Source: UBA5072 sp963822145
GTDB lineage: Bacteria > Bacteroidota > Bacteroidia > Bacteroidales > UBA10428
Assembly (NCBI GenBank): GCA_963822145.1
Contig: CAWGGG010000002.1
Coordinates: 558,001-622,000, forward strand
Length of the DNA stretch: 64,000 bases
Direction of reading: 5' to 3'
How positions within the stretch are numbered: position 1 is the first letter of the stretch; each line of letters opens with the position of its first letter. The translations under genes and the position numbers were made by a program. The notes beneath the pieces are model-generated. The model was not told the DNA's origin, ran no database searches, and was given only the letters and a program-made list of their open reading frames with translations. Positions 27,873 through 36,528 of the stretch are shown here, in pieces.

Positions 27873-29540
27873 TCAGGAACTGCCCATCAACATCCTGAAG
27901 GCGGAAGCACTGACTGCGGCATCGGTTTTAACTTCAAATAGTGATGTCCGTCCGGGATCATTGATAAAAGCATTCCAGCTGCTGCAAAGACCTGCTTCAT
28001 CATCAGCAAAAAAGTATTCCAGTCCAAAAGCTTCTGCTAATTTATGAATATTTACCGGATGATGGGCTTCGATAAATCGGGTAAAGCCAGGATGATCGGT
28101 GGGGCCTTTCAGGATGTGAAAAATGCCGCCGCCACTGTTGTTGATCAGCAGAATCTTCAGATTAGAGGGCAAATCTCGGTTCCAGAGAGCATTGGAATCA
28201 TAAAGAAAACCCAGGTCGCCGATAATGGCTATCGTGGGTTGTTTCGAGGCGAAGGCAATACCCGCGGCCGTTGACAAGCATCCATCGATGCCGGATACAC
28301 CACGGTTTGAATAGTACCTGAGGTCATGACGTGACGGAAAGAGCTGGCTGTAGCGGATAATACTGCTGTTCCCCAGGACCAGATTGGTTCCTGGTGGAAT
28401 GGCCTCTGAAATAAATCTAAATATATGCAAATCGCAAAACGTGGATATCCTGATGGCTTCCTCGATGGAATGCAGGGCACCTCTGGTGCGGTTCAGCCAG
28501 CTGTCAGCATAACCGTTGCCTGAAGCAGGGGCGTTGATATGCAGCAGGGCCCGGTACACTGCAGCAGATGGGTAAGGAATATACCGGGAGACCATTTTGA
28601 AAGTGTCGATGATCGTATCGCCGGTTCCGATCCTCCAGCAGTTCACCCCGGAAGCCCGTCGCAGATAACCTGTCAGGGCCTTTGAAACGATCTGTCCGCC
28701 GCTGTGAATCAACAACCGGGGATAGGCGGGACTGCTGCCACGACTTTTGGAAAGCACCAGGTTGGAATTGGACAGGATGTTGCTGCCGGGAACATTTGCA
28801 ATGTTTTCAGCCAGCAGGACAATCCTATTGTCGTTTCGAAATGCCGGCAGGAGGGTAGCGACTTCGGAACCGGGTACATCCTGACCGTGAAGGATCATGA
28901 TGCTGCGGGCATTTTGCCATTCGGTTACCAGTTCAACGGGCAGATGCAGGGATATACCGGGTTCTGCCCGTTGTATGATACGGAGATTTTCAGAATAAGC
29001 AGGCAGATCAGCATACAGGGGATCGGCCAGCGGCACGTTCAGGTGAACCGGGCCGAAGCCTGGGGTGAAACACAGGTCCACAGCCTCATTGATCAGCCTG
29101 TGGGCATACCACAGATCGTCCTCTGTGGTGATCACCTGCGGGAGTTCATAACTGCCCTTGATGTAATTCTTGTATATCCCCGACTGACGGAGTGTCTGGT
29201 TTTCCTGCTGGTCCACCCATTCACGGGGGCGGTCGGCCGTGACAGCCAGCAGGGGAACCTGCTGATAATAGGCCTCGGCCAGGGCAGGCGCGTAATTCAG
29301 AACAGCTGTTCCGGATGTGCAGATCAATGCCACTGGTTTTTGATAGTAAAGGGCAGCACCCAGTGCAAAATAGGCTGCGCTTCTTTCATCCACAATACTG
29401 ATGCAGGAGGCACCAAAGATCTCGAAAAAGGCTTTAATCAGGGGGGCACTTCGGGAACCGGGAGAGATCACCACGCCGGCGATCCCTTTTCGTCTGAAAA
29501 TTTCGGCAAGATCGGCAATATGTTGCTTTGGATGTGGCAT
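27873..29540 (-). CDS. menD: 2-Succinyl-5-enolpyruvyl-6-hydroxy-3-cyclohexene-1-carboxylate synthase
   Basis: 555 residues, a thiamine diphosphate enzyme. The N-terminal Pyr domain has VVISPGSRSAPL and VDERSAAYFALGAA (catalytic Glu region), with SGTAVLNYAPALAEAYYQ after it. The PP domain has NRGVSGIDGCLSTAAG and IIGDLGFLYDSNALW...INNSGGGIF, the ThDP/Mg motif. It adds 2-oxoglutarate-derived succinic semialdehyde to isochorismate. Its ATG directly follows the menF stop with no gap (TAAATG). Confidence 0.96.
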   Translation of the reverse strand: MPHPKQHIADLAEIFRRKGIAGVVISPGSRSAPLIKAFFEIFGASCISIVDERSAAYFALGAALYYQKPVALICTSGTAVLNYAPALAEAYYQQVPLLAVTADRPREWVDQQENQTLRQSGIYKNYIKGSYELPQVITTEDDLWYAHRLINEAVDLCFTPGFGPVHLNVPLADPLYADLPAYSENLRIIQRAEPGISLHLPVELVTEWQNARSIMILHGQDVPGSEVATLLPAFRNDNRIVLLAENIANVPGSNILSNSNLVLSKSRGSSPAYPRLLIHSGGQIVSKALTGYLRRASGVNCWRIGTGDTIIDTFKMVSRYIPYPSAAVYRALLHINAPASGNGYADSWLNRTRGALHSIEEAIRISTFCDLHIFRFISEAIPPGTNLVLGNSSIIRYSQLFPSRHDLRYYSNRGVSGIDGCLSTAAGIAFASKQPTIAIIGDLGFLYDSNALWNRDLPSNLKILLINNSGGGIFHILKGPTDHPGFTRFIEAHHPVNIHKLAEAFGLEYFFADDEAGLCSSWNAFINDPGRTSLFEVKTDAAVSASAFRMLMGSS

Positions 29541-30668
29541 TTACATGATCTGGTGGAGTACCGAAAGTAACGTTTCCGCCTTGATTTCGGTTTCCTCCCA
29601 TTCCTCTTCAGCCAACGATTCGTTTGTAATTCCTCCGCCTATATACAAAACAAGCCGGTCGTCCAGCACTTTCATGCAGCGCAGGTTCACATAGAGCTGA
29701 ATCAGGTCGCCGAGACCAATGGGTCCCAAAAATCCGGTGTAATATTCACGATTGTGTTTTTCAGTAGTCATGATGAAGTCCATGGCTTTCCCGGTGGACA
29801 TGCCGCAAACAGCAGGCGTGGGATGCAGGGCATTGATCAGTGATGGAAGCCGGGTACCGACAGACCGGGCAGAAAAACTAAAATCGGTGCGAAGATGCAA
29901 CAGGTTGCCTGCGCTGGCCACATAGGGACCGTTACGGGTATAGGCATCCACTGCATAGTTCTTCAGGATCTTTTCAATATGGAAAGTCACGTAGTCCTGT
30001 TCCTGAAGCTCCTTGCCATTCCAATTGCTGATTTCCAGGTCCTGCTGCTGGTAAGACCGTGTACCGGCCAGGGACACCGTGATCAGCTCCTTTCCACGGG
30101 AACAGATAAAAGGTTCGGGCGTTGCACCTGTCCAGCATTGCCCGTTTACACAAAAGAGATATACAAAGGCATCCGGGTAGGAATCACAAAGAATACGAAA
30201 AATATCGGGCAGCCGCTCTGAATAATTACCTGTAATACTTTTGATTCTGGATAAAACCACCTTTTCAAACTCACCGGTACGAATCCTTCCAATGGTGTCC
30301 TGTATCAGCTGAATATATGCCTCACGAAGCGTATCTTCAGGCCAGGGTCTGGAACTTCCGGGGACTGTATTTTCCGTAAGGGATTCCATTTCATGAAGCT
30401 GTCCGGGGGTTACAACGTCCCGGATCAGGATATCCGGTTTGATCAGGTAGGTTTTATCCTGTTTCCAGGAGAAGGGGGCGATCAGGAATCCCCGCTGGGG
30501 CAAGGCTTGGTTAAGATTCTCCAGGGCCCTCATTTCGGGATCCTTTTGAATTACCATTTGTGTAGAAGCGCTACCAGGCAAACGATAAGCAGCAAAATGT
30601 ATGTTTTTGCCGAGGCAGATCCTGAGCGCTCGGGTTATTGAATCGGTATGATGTAAAACTTCCCGCAT
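29541..30668 (-). CDS. menF: Isochorismate synthase
   Basis: The frame extends to a TTG at 30680, but the ATG at 30666-30668 has GAGGAG just upstream and is preferred (375 residues). The chorismate-binding C-terminal domain shows KVVLSRIKSI, TGATPEPFICSRG, the TRSYQQQDLEISNWNGKELQEQDYV segment, LRTDFSF and HPTPAVCGMSTGKAMDFI. MenF opens the pathway from chorismate. The gap to the upstream thioesterase gene is 8 bp. Confidence 0.93.
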   Translation of the reverse strand: MREVLHHTDSITRALRICLGKNIHFAAYRLPGSASTQMVIQKDPEMRALENLNQALPQRGFLIAPFSWKQDKTYLIKPDILIRDVVTPGQLHEMESLTENTVPGSSRPWPEDTLREAYIQLIQDTIGRIRTGEFEKVVLSRIKSITGNYSERLPDIFRILCDSYPDAFVYLFCVNGQCWTGATPEPFICSRGKELITVSLAGTRSYQQQDLEISNWNGKELQEQDYVTFHIEKILKNYAVDAYTRNGPYVASAGNLLHLRTDFSFSARSVGTRLPSLINALHPTPAVCGMSTGKAMDFIMTTEKHNREYYTGFLGPIGLGDLIQLYVNLRCMKVLDDRLVLYIGGGITNESLAEEEWEETEIKAETLLSVLHQIM

Positions 30669-30676
30669 CCTGCTCC

Positions 30677-31084
30677 TCAATTTTTCTTCTTCACGATCAT
30701 CATAGTAACTCTTGTGACCGAAATAAGTTTACCATTATCCCCCTTAATTTTTACATCCCACACATGTGTGGATTTCCCTTGATGAATGATTTCGGCCCGG
30801 GCATAAAGGGTCCCATCACTTACAGTGGAAATATGGTTCCCGGAAACCTGCAATCCAAACACTTCGTATTTTTCGGGATCCACCATCAGGTAAGAGCCAC
30901 CGCTGGCTATAGTTTCGGCCAGCGCCAGGGAAGCACCACCATGGAGAAGTCCCATGGGCTGAAGTTTATTGTCTACAGGCATGCGCGCTTCCACAAAGTC
31001 CTTGCCATAATCCAGGAATTCGATTCCCAGGAAGCTGATGAAGGTGCCCTGGCAGAGATCATTCAACTTTTTGATCATAGGCAT
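30677..31084 (-). CDS. PaaI/hotdog-fold thioesterase, probable DHNA-CoA thioesterase
   Basis: 135 residues, one hotdog domain. The central helix has LLHGGASLALAET with His48 and Glu57, the layout of the 4-hydroxybenzoyl-CoA thioesterase II/MenI group. DHNA-CoA must be hydrolysed between MenB and MenA, and this gene leads the menF-D-B-A-C-E run, so MenI function is the natural reading. The assignment rests on fold and context only; related PaaI enzymes act on other acyl-CoAs. Confidence 0.85.
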   Translation of the reverse strand: MPMIKKLNDLCQGTFISFLGIEFLDYGKDFVEARMPVDNKLQPMGLLHGGASLALAETIASGGSYLMVDPEKYEVFGLQVSGNHISTVSDGTLYARAEIIHQGKSTHVWDVKIKGDNGKLISVTRVTMMIVKKKN

Positions 31085-31097
31085 GCTTTACGTGGGG

Positions 31098-31105
31098 CAA
31101 AGATA
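31098..31105 (-). promoter_or_regulatory. Probable -7 element of the thioesterase-menFDBACE operon
   Basis: TATCTTTG on the minus strand, 13 nt before the thioesterase ATG. It lies in the 60-bp gap after menG, which suggests that the main menaquinone operon can be transcribed separately from menG. No clear -33 box. Confidence 0.4.
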
Positions 31106-31144
31106 ACAATTTGCTTTTGAAGAATGATGTGTTTCGTCGTAAGA

Positions 31145-31855
31145 TCATGTCCGGGTTGCTACAAGCAGATTTACCGAACCAAACAGGTATTTTCTCTCGG
31201 ATTTAAGTATCAGTCTGTAATTCCGGAGCATATCACTGAGTTCCTCGTAACTGTAAAAGCCAGCCGATGATCCTGACAGGTAGCGGTAGGCATTCCAGTC
31301 GCCTGACAACAGTCCACCCAGGGGCACAAGGAATAATTTCAGATAAGCCCGGTAAAAAAAGGCGACCAGCCTGTTTTTGGGCACAGCGCTTTCAAGAATG
31401 AGCAACCTGGCTCCGGGTTTCATGATCCTGCTGATTTCACGGCAATGCAAATCCCTGTTGGGATTCTCAAAAGTGAGGTTTCTGAATCCAAAACCAATGG
31501 TAATGCAGTCGAATTCCCCGTCGCGGAAAGGCATGGATCCGGCATCCCCCTGAATGAAATCAACATGGTCGACCTTGAGCCGGAAAGCCTTCTGGCGGGC
31601 TAATTCCAACATGCCGGGATTCAGGTCGAAGCCGGTAATGTGTACAGCTTTTCCCGATGCCCTGCCGATGCTAATGGCCAGTTCACCAGTTCCACAGCAG
31701 AGATCCAGAATGCTGACCGGACGATTCTTGAGACAGGCTTCCATGGTATGCCTGCGCCACCTGGCATCCATACCGAAGGTGAACAACCTGTTCACCAGAT
31801 CATAGGTTTTATAAATGCGGGAATAGTATTCCTGAAGGGGATGACCGGGCGACAT
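31145..31855 (-). CDS. menG: Demethylmenaquinone methyltransferase (UbiE/MenG family)
   Basis: The frame is open to 31948, but the ATG at 31853-31855 (MSPGHPLQEYYSRIYKTYDLVNRLF) fits the family start, giving 236 residues. It has SAM motif I ILDLCCGTGELAISIG, DHVDFIQGDAGSMPFRDGEFDCITIGFGFRNL for motifs II/III, and the UbiE feature YRYLSGSS toward the end. It methylates demethylmenaquinone, the last step of the pathway. It is the first gene of the men block and is divergent from gltX. Confidence 0.94.
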   Translation of the reverse strand: MSPGHPLQEYYSRIYKTYDLVNRLFTFGMDARWRRHTMEACLKNRPVSILDLCCGTGELAISIGRASGKAVHITGFDLNPGMLELARQKAFRLKVDHVDFIQGDAGSMPFRDGEFDCITIGFGFRNLTFENPNRDLHCREISRIMKPGARLLILESAVPKNRLVAFFYRAYLKLFLVPLGGLLSGDWNAYRYLSGSSAGFYSYEELSDMLRNYRLILKSERKYLFGSVNLLVATRT

Positions 31856-31925
31856 GCAGTGAAGAACTAAAAGTGAAAAACTAAAAGTGAATAACCAAAG
31901 TTGTAGCTGGTTTTCGGTTTCGCTG

Positions 31926-31933
31926 CAAAGATA
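31926..31933 (-). promoter_or_regulatory. Probable -7 element for menG
   Basis: TATCTTTG on the minus strand, 70 nt before the menG ATG, predicting a leader of about 65 nt. The intervening stretch holds a direct repeat of AACTAAAAGTGA (31865-31892 area). Confidence 0.4.
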
Positions 31934-31979
31934 AAAGATTATAGGCAAATGATAAAAGTCCGGGACCGTCTCTTTTTGT

Positions 31980-31987
31980 TATCTTTG
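31980..31987 (+). promoter_or_regulatory. Probable -7 element for gltX
   Basis: TATCTTTG on the plus strand, 17 nt before the gltX ATG. It forms a divergent pair with the menG element 47 bp away. The -33 region is weak. Confidence 0.45.
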
Positions 31988-32004
31988 GGGACAAATACAG
32001 GATC

Positions 32005-33528
32005 ATGTCTAGAAAAGTTCGCGTAAGGTTTGCGCCCAGCCCAACTGGCCCGTTGCATATAGGGGGGGTGAGAACGGCACTGTTCAACTATTTGTTTGCC
32101 CGGAAGCATCACGGGGATTTTATACTCCGGATTGAGGATACCGACCAGGGTCGCTATTCATCAGGTGCTGAGGAATACATTATGGAATCGCTCAAATGGT
32201 GTGGTCTGCAATATGATGAAGGCCCTGATAAGGGTGGCCCACATACACCATACCGGCAGAGCGAACGGAAATCCTTATACCGGCAATACGCTGAGAAGCT
32301 CGTTCAACTTGGGAATGCCTATTATGCCTTCGACGATCCGGAAACATTGAATGATCTTAGAAAACAGTATGAACAGGAAGGGAAGATCTTTCAATACGAT
32401 GCATCAACCCGGCAAAATCTTCGCAATTCTCTTACCCTGTCCCCTGAAATCACCACAAGACTCCTGGAAACCGAGGCCCCCCACGTAATCCGGTTCAAGA
32501 TGCCTGAAAACGGGGAAGTCAGGATAACCGACCTGATCCGGGGAGAGGTAGTATTTCATACAGCTTTACTCGATGACAAGGTGCTTTTCAAGGCCGACGG
32601 CCTGCCCACTTATCATTTGGCCAATGTAACCGATGACTACCTGATGGAAATTACCCATGTTATCCGGGGCGAGGAATGGCTTCCTTCACTCCCGCTCCAT
32701 GTTTTGTTATACCAATCATTGGGATGGGAAGATGTTATGCCGCAATTCGCACATTTGCCGCTGATCCTCAAGCCAAGTGGTCAGGGTAAGCTCAGCAAAC
32801 GTGATGGTGACAAAATGGGTTTCCCGGTCTTCCCCCTGGAATGGACTGATCCGGAAACCGGCGAAGTGTCCATGGGATACCGTGAATCGGGATATTTCCC
32901 TGAAGCATTGGTCAATATTCTGGCTTTTCTGGGCTGGAATCCCGGAACTGAACAGGAATTGTTCACGCTGAGCGACCTTACGGAGGCATTCAGCCTGGAT
33001 CGTGTGGTTAAATCAGGAGCACGTTTTGATCCCGACAAAGCCAGATGGTATAACCAGCAATACCTGAAAGATAAAAGTGATGATGATCTGGCGGCTTTGT
33101 TCATACCTGTATTGCAGCAGAAACAGTTGCCAGTGAATCTGGCATTTATAAAGAAGATAGCCGGTATGATTAAGGAGCGGCTTGTCTTTCCCCAGGAATT
33201 CTGGGAGCAGTCCTTTTACTTCTTTGAGGCACCGGCTTCTTACGATCAGCAGATGGTAAAGAAGGTATGGAAGGAGGACACACTGCGGATCATCACCGCT
33301 GTCAGGGAGATACTGAACGGAACAACCGATTTTGATGCTGTAACGCTCGAGAACCTGATAAGGCAGTATACCGAGCAGCACAACCTCAGCTTTGGGAGGG
33401 TGGTAGCACCACTGCGGCTGCTTATTGTGGGATCGGGGATGGGCCCGCACCTCTTTGATATTCTTGAAATGATCGGGAAAGAAGATAGCCTGCGCAGGAT
33501 CGATAAAGGTTTGGAAAAGCTGGGTTAG
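32005..33528 (+). CDS. gltX: Glutamate-tRNA ligase
   Basis: 507 residues, class I aminoacyl-tRNA synthetase. It shows the HIGH motif in APSPTGPLHIGG near residue 10, RIEDTDQGR, and the KMSKS loop as KLSKRDG, then the helical anticodon-binding domain. Length and motifs fit a discriminating or non-discriminating bacterial GltX; the two cannot be separated here. It is cytoplasmic housekeeping, and the downstream lysine/citrate-lyase genes start 103 bp later, so read-through is possible. Confidence 0.97.
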   Translation: MSRKVRVRFAPSPTGPLHIGGVRTALFNYLFARKHHGDFILRIEDTDQGRYSSGAEEYIMESLKWCGLQYDEGPDKGGPHTPYRQSERKSLYRQYAEKLVQLGNAYYAFDDPETLNDLRKQYEQEGKIFQYDASTRQNLRNSLTLSPEITTRLLETEAPHVIRFKMPENGEVRITDLIRGEVVFHTALLDDKVLFKADGLPTYHLANVTDDYLMEITHVIRGEEWLPSLPLHVLLYQSLGWEDVMPQFAHLPLILKPSGQGKLSKRDGDKMGFPVFPLEWTDPETGEVSMGYRESGYFPEALVNILAFLGWNPGTEQELFTLSDLTEAFSLDRVVKSGARFDPDKARWYNQQYLKDKSDDDLAALFIPVLQQKQLPVNLAFIKKIAGMIKERLVFPQEFWEQSFYFFEAPASYDQQMVKKVWKEDTLRIITAVREILNGTTDFDAVTLENLIRQYTEQHNLSFGRVVAPLRLLIVGSGMGPHLFDILEMIGKEDSLRRIDKGLEKLG

Positions 33529-33631
33529 CCCTGTTCTGCAGGCATGTTCAGCTGGTATTGCAAGGTCACCTGATAACTGTCAGGAATTGTTCGGGATTTT
33601 TTCTGTAATTTTTGAATTCATAATCCCGACT

Positions 33632-34837
33632 ATGGCCATTACTACAGGTAACCGCGGAGAAGGCATCAGATCAGACTGTTTTGTCAGCCTGACCGTCCTT
33701 TCTCACGGAGGTGTATCCATCAACCTGAAGAGCAAGGTCGGTTCCCTGTATGGTGAATCCATCCGGGAACTGTGCCGCAACATCCTGAGTTTTTTCGGAA
33801 TTGAGCATGCAACGCTCGATGTGGACGACCGGGGCGCCCTTCCATTTACAATTGCTGCCCGGCTGGAAGCAGCCATTAAAAAGCACCTCGCAACAGATAA
33901 AGAATATCTGTTACCCATACTTCCCCAGAATCTTTATTTAACCCCAAAAGATGCTGAGCGGGTTACGAGGCTCTATCTTCCGGGCAATAATCCCAAGCTC
34001 ATGATCAATGCCGGCATTTACGGCAGTCATGGCATTATTCTGGACCTGGAAGATTCTGTGGCCCCGGATAAAAAATCTGAAGCCAGGTTTTTGGTTCGGA
34101 ATGCCCTGCGGTCGGTTGATTTTTACGGTGCAGAACGCATGGTGAGAATCAACCAGCTCCCTGCAGGTCTGGAGGACCTGGACTATTGTATTCCGCATCA
34201 GGTCAACCTGATCCTGATCCCAAAATGCGAGCAGGTTTCACAAATTACTGATACAGAAGCCAGGATCTCAGAGATCCTGGGTCGGAAGAACGACTCCATT
34301 CACCTGATGCCCATCATTGAAAGTGCGGCCGGCGTAATGCATGCCTTTGAGATAGCCTGTGCCTCCGATAATATTGTCGCCATGGCCATAGGCCTTGAGG
34401 ATTATACGGCAGATATCGGTGTACCAAGGACACCCGAAGGAAGAGAATCCTTTTTTGCCCGTTCCATGGTGATTCAAGCATCCAGGGCGGCTGGGATACA
34501 ACCCATTGACTCGGTCTTTTCCGATATAGATGATATGGAGGCACTTGCCCGACAGGTATTGGAATCAAAGGCACTTGGCTTCACAGGAATGGGATGTATT
34601 CATCCGCGGCAGGTGCCTGTAATTAATGCGAACTTCCTGCCGGGTGAGGCTGAAACCGACAAAGCGAAAAAAATTGTAGCCGCTTACGAAAAGGCAGCAA
34701 AGGAAGGATCGGGTGTGGTGGCCCTGGATTCAAAAATGATTGATTTACCTGTTGTACGGCGGGCACTTAAAACCATTGAAAAAGCGGTGAACGCGGGAAA
34801 GATACCCAGGAACTGGAGGGATAGTCATGAGCAATAA
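33632..34837 (+). CDS. Fused citrate lyase acyl carrier protein (CitD) and beta subunit (CitE)-like protein
   Basis: The frame begins at a TTG at 33587, but the ATG at 33632 places the CitD start correctly (401 residues). Residues 1-90 match CitD: Ser14 sits where the triphosphoribosyl-dephospho-CoA arm is attached in CitD, and LDVDDRGALPFTIAARLEAAI closes the domain. From about 100 on is the CitE/HpcH aldolase-type barrel with RLYLPGNNPKL, GIILDLEDSVAPDKK, MPIIESAAGVMHA, GLEDYTADIGVPRT and GCIHPRQVP. In citrate lyase these parts carry and cleave the citryl thioester to acetyl-ACP and oxaloacetate. The fusion is unusual, since D and E are normally separate chains. In this operon homocitrate, giving 2-oxoglutarate, is a plausible substrate (inference). 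Confidence 0.88.
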   Translation: MAITTGNRGEGIRSDCFVSLTVLSHGGVSINLKSKVGSLYGESIRELCRNILSFFGIEHATLDVDDRGALPFTIAARLEAAIKKHLATDKEYLLPILPQNLYLTPKDAERVTRLYLPGNNPKLMINAGIYGSHGIILDLEDSVAPDKKSEARFLVRNALRSVDFYGAERMVRINQLPAGLEDLDYCIPHQVNLILIPKCEQVSQITDTEARISEILGRKNDSIHLMPIIESAAGVMHAFEIACASDNIVAMAIGLEDYTADIGVPRTPEGRESFFARSMVIQASRAAGIQPIDSVFSDIDDMEALARQVLESKALGFTGMGCIHPRQVPVINANFLPGEAETDKAKKIVAAYEKAAKEGSGVVALDSKMIDLPVVRRALKTIEKAVNAGKIPRNWRDSHEQ

Positions 34838-36395
34838 TATGGTTAAAAACGCAGCAGGAAGGCTTGTTCCTGCCGAAATAAACGGAAAGCCGGTGATCCC
34901 CTTCAAGGGAGTTGGAAAATTCAGTCCCCGGGGAAACCGACATGCTCCCCGTATTACCTCCAACGCCGATTATCCGGCGGATGGGAATAAACTGGTGGTC
35001 TCCTTGCAGGAGGCCCTGGTAAGGGCGGGACTGAAAGACGGGATGACAATTTCCACCCACCATCATTTCAGGGAAGGCGATCTGGTGGCCAATATGGTAT
35101 TTGACTGTGCTCATGCACTGGGGATTAAAAACCTGTGCTGGTTCCCTTCGGCTTCTTTCTCCTGTCACGCTTACCTGCTTAAATACCTCGACGATGGCAC
35201 GATCAGCCATATCGAAGGCAGCATGAACGGCCCCCTGGGCAGGTACTGCTCGGAAGGAAAGATGAAGAAAACGGCAGTCCTGCGGTCGCATGGCGGAAGA
35301 TATCAGGCCATTCAGGACGGCGATGTGAAAATCGATATTGCTGTTATCGGGGCAGGTTGTGCAGATGCCTTCGGCAATGCTAACGGTGTCAATGGTCCTT
35401 CTGCCAGCGGATGCCTCGGTTTTGCCTTGGCTGATGCCCAGTATGCCGACCGGGTGATTGTTGTAACGGACAATCTGGTGCCCTTCCCCTGTCTTCCCTG
35501 GCAGATACAGGGAAACTATGTGGATTATACGGTGAAAGTCGACAAGGTGGGCATTCCTGAGAAGATAGTATCCGGTACCACGGAAGTGACACGCAGTCCC
35601 GACCGGCTCCTGATTGCTGAAATGACCGCCCGTTTTTGCGAGGTTACCGGACTGATCCGGAACGGTTTTTCCTTTCAGGCTGGTGCCGGCGGAACTGCCC
35701 TCTCGGTGGGCAATTTCTTTGCCGATATCATGCGGAAGAATGGTATAAAAGCACGGTTTGCCCGGGGAGGGAGCAATAAATACCTGGTGCAGATGCTCGA
35801 GGAAGGCCTCGTGGAATACATCCTGGACGGTCAGACCTTTGACCTGGATGGCGTCCGGTCGATCCGCGAAAATCCGCACCATGTCATGACAAGCCCTTTC
35901 TCCAGCTATAACTATCACAGCAAAGGCAATTTCGCCAGTCTGGTGGATATCGTTATTCTCGGCGCCACTGAGGTAGACCTGGAGTTTAATGCCAACGTGG
36001 TAAGTCATTCCGACGGGTATCTCCTGCATGGTATCGGAGGGTGGCAAAACTGCCTTTTCGGTAAAACGGTGATCCTGCCCATACCCTTGTTCCGCGACAG
36101 AATTCCCGTGATCCGCGATGAGGTGACCACACTTTGCGGTCCCGGCGAGCTCATTGATGTTATTATCACCGAGCGCGGCATTGCCATTAATCCATTGCGG
36201 GAGGATCTGCTGGAAAAGGCGCGCGAATCGGAACTGCCTCTGAAAACACTGCAACAACTTAAAGAAGAAGCAGAAGCAATTTGCGGGAAACCGCATAAAC
36301 CGGTTTTCAGCGATAAAATTGTGGCGGCGATCAAGTGGGTGGACGGGACGGTGATTGATGTGGTGAGACAGGTGATTGATAATGAATCACAATAG
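34827..36395 (+). CDS. Citrate lyase alpha subunit (CitF)-like acyl-ACP transferase
   Basis: 522 residues, close to the usual length of CitF. It contains ISTHHHFREGDLVANMVFD, IEGSMNGPLGRYCSEGKM, HGGRYQAIQDGDVKIDIAVIGA, QAGAGGTALSV and EERGIAINP-like sequence near the C-terminus (ITERGIAINPLRED). CitF swaps acetyl for citryl on the carrier protein before cleavage by CitE. It overlaps the fused CitD-CitE gene by 11 bp, so the two are translated together. The related citramalate lyase alpha subunit cannot be excluded on sequence, and homocitrate is the candidate substrate from context. Confidence 0.9.
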   Translation: MSNNMVKNAAGRLVPAEINGKPVIPFKGVGKFSPRGNRHAPRITSNADYPADGNKLVVSLQEALVRAGLKDGMTISTHHHFREGDLVANMVFDCAHALGIKNLCWFPSASFSCHAYLLKYLDDGTISHIEGSMNGPLGRYCSEGKMKKTAVLRSHGGRYQAIQDGDVKIDIAVIGAGCADAFGNANGVNGPSASGCLGFALADAQYADRVIVVTDNLVPFPCLPWQIQGNYVDYTVKVDKVGIPEKIVSGTTEVTRSPDRLLIAEMTARFCEVTGLIRNGFSFQAGAGGTALSVGNFFADIMRKNGIKARFARGGSNKYLVQMLEEGLVEYILDGQTFDLDGVRSIRENPHHVMTSPFSSYNYHSKGNFASLVDIVILGATEVDLEFNANVVSHSDGYLLHGIGGWQNCLFGKTVILPIPLFRDRIPVIRDEVTTLCGPGELIDVIITERGIAINPLREDLLEKARESELPLKTLQQLKEEAEAICGKPHKPVFSDKIVAAIKWVDGTVIDVVRQVIDNESQ

Positions 36396-36402
36396 AAATA
36401 TG

Positions 36403-36447
36403 TTGTGATGGTTGTGATTGTTGTGATGGTTGTGATGGTTGTGATTG
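36403..36447. repeat. Five tandem 9-bp units between citF-like and dehydrogenase genes
   Basis: Units TTGTGATGG, TTGTGATTG, TTGTGATGG, TTGTGATGG, TTGTGATTG run without interruption. A partly complementary CA-rich stretch (36465-36510, ACCATCACCACC...) follows, so the transcript could form a long imperfect hairpin within the operon. Confidence 0.9.
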
Positions 36448-36528
36448 TCACCTAACGGATTAAAACCATCACCACCCGCCACCATCGCAACTCACAACCA
36501 ACATACAATATCCAATAAAACTAACAGA

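Noticed and set aside
28704..29570. 288-codon plus-strand frame opposite menD
   Set aside because: Antisense shadow of menD; the translated sequence resembles no family and has no start context.
33585..33618. Promoter for the citD-citE gene (TTG, then TAATTTTTG)
   Set aside because: The -7-like box has one base too many against TAnnTTTG and the upstream box is incomplete, so it is not listed.
34767..36296. 509-codon open frame on the minus strand opposite the CitF-like gene
   Set aside because: It is a shadow of a well-supported gene on the plus strand, with no recognisable domains and odd composition.
36005..36451. Minus-strand frame beginning with Thr-Ile repeats
   Set aside because: The repeat part is the translated 9-bp array and the rest is antisense to citF.
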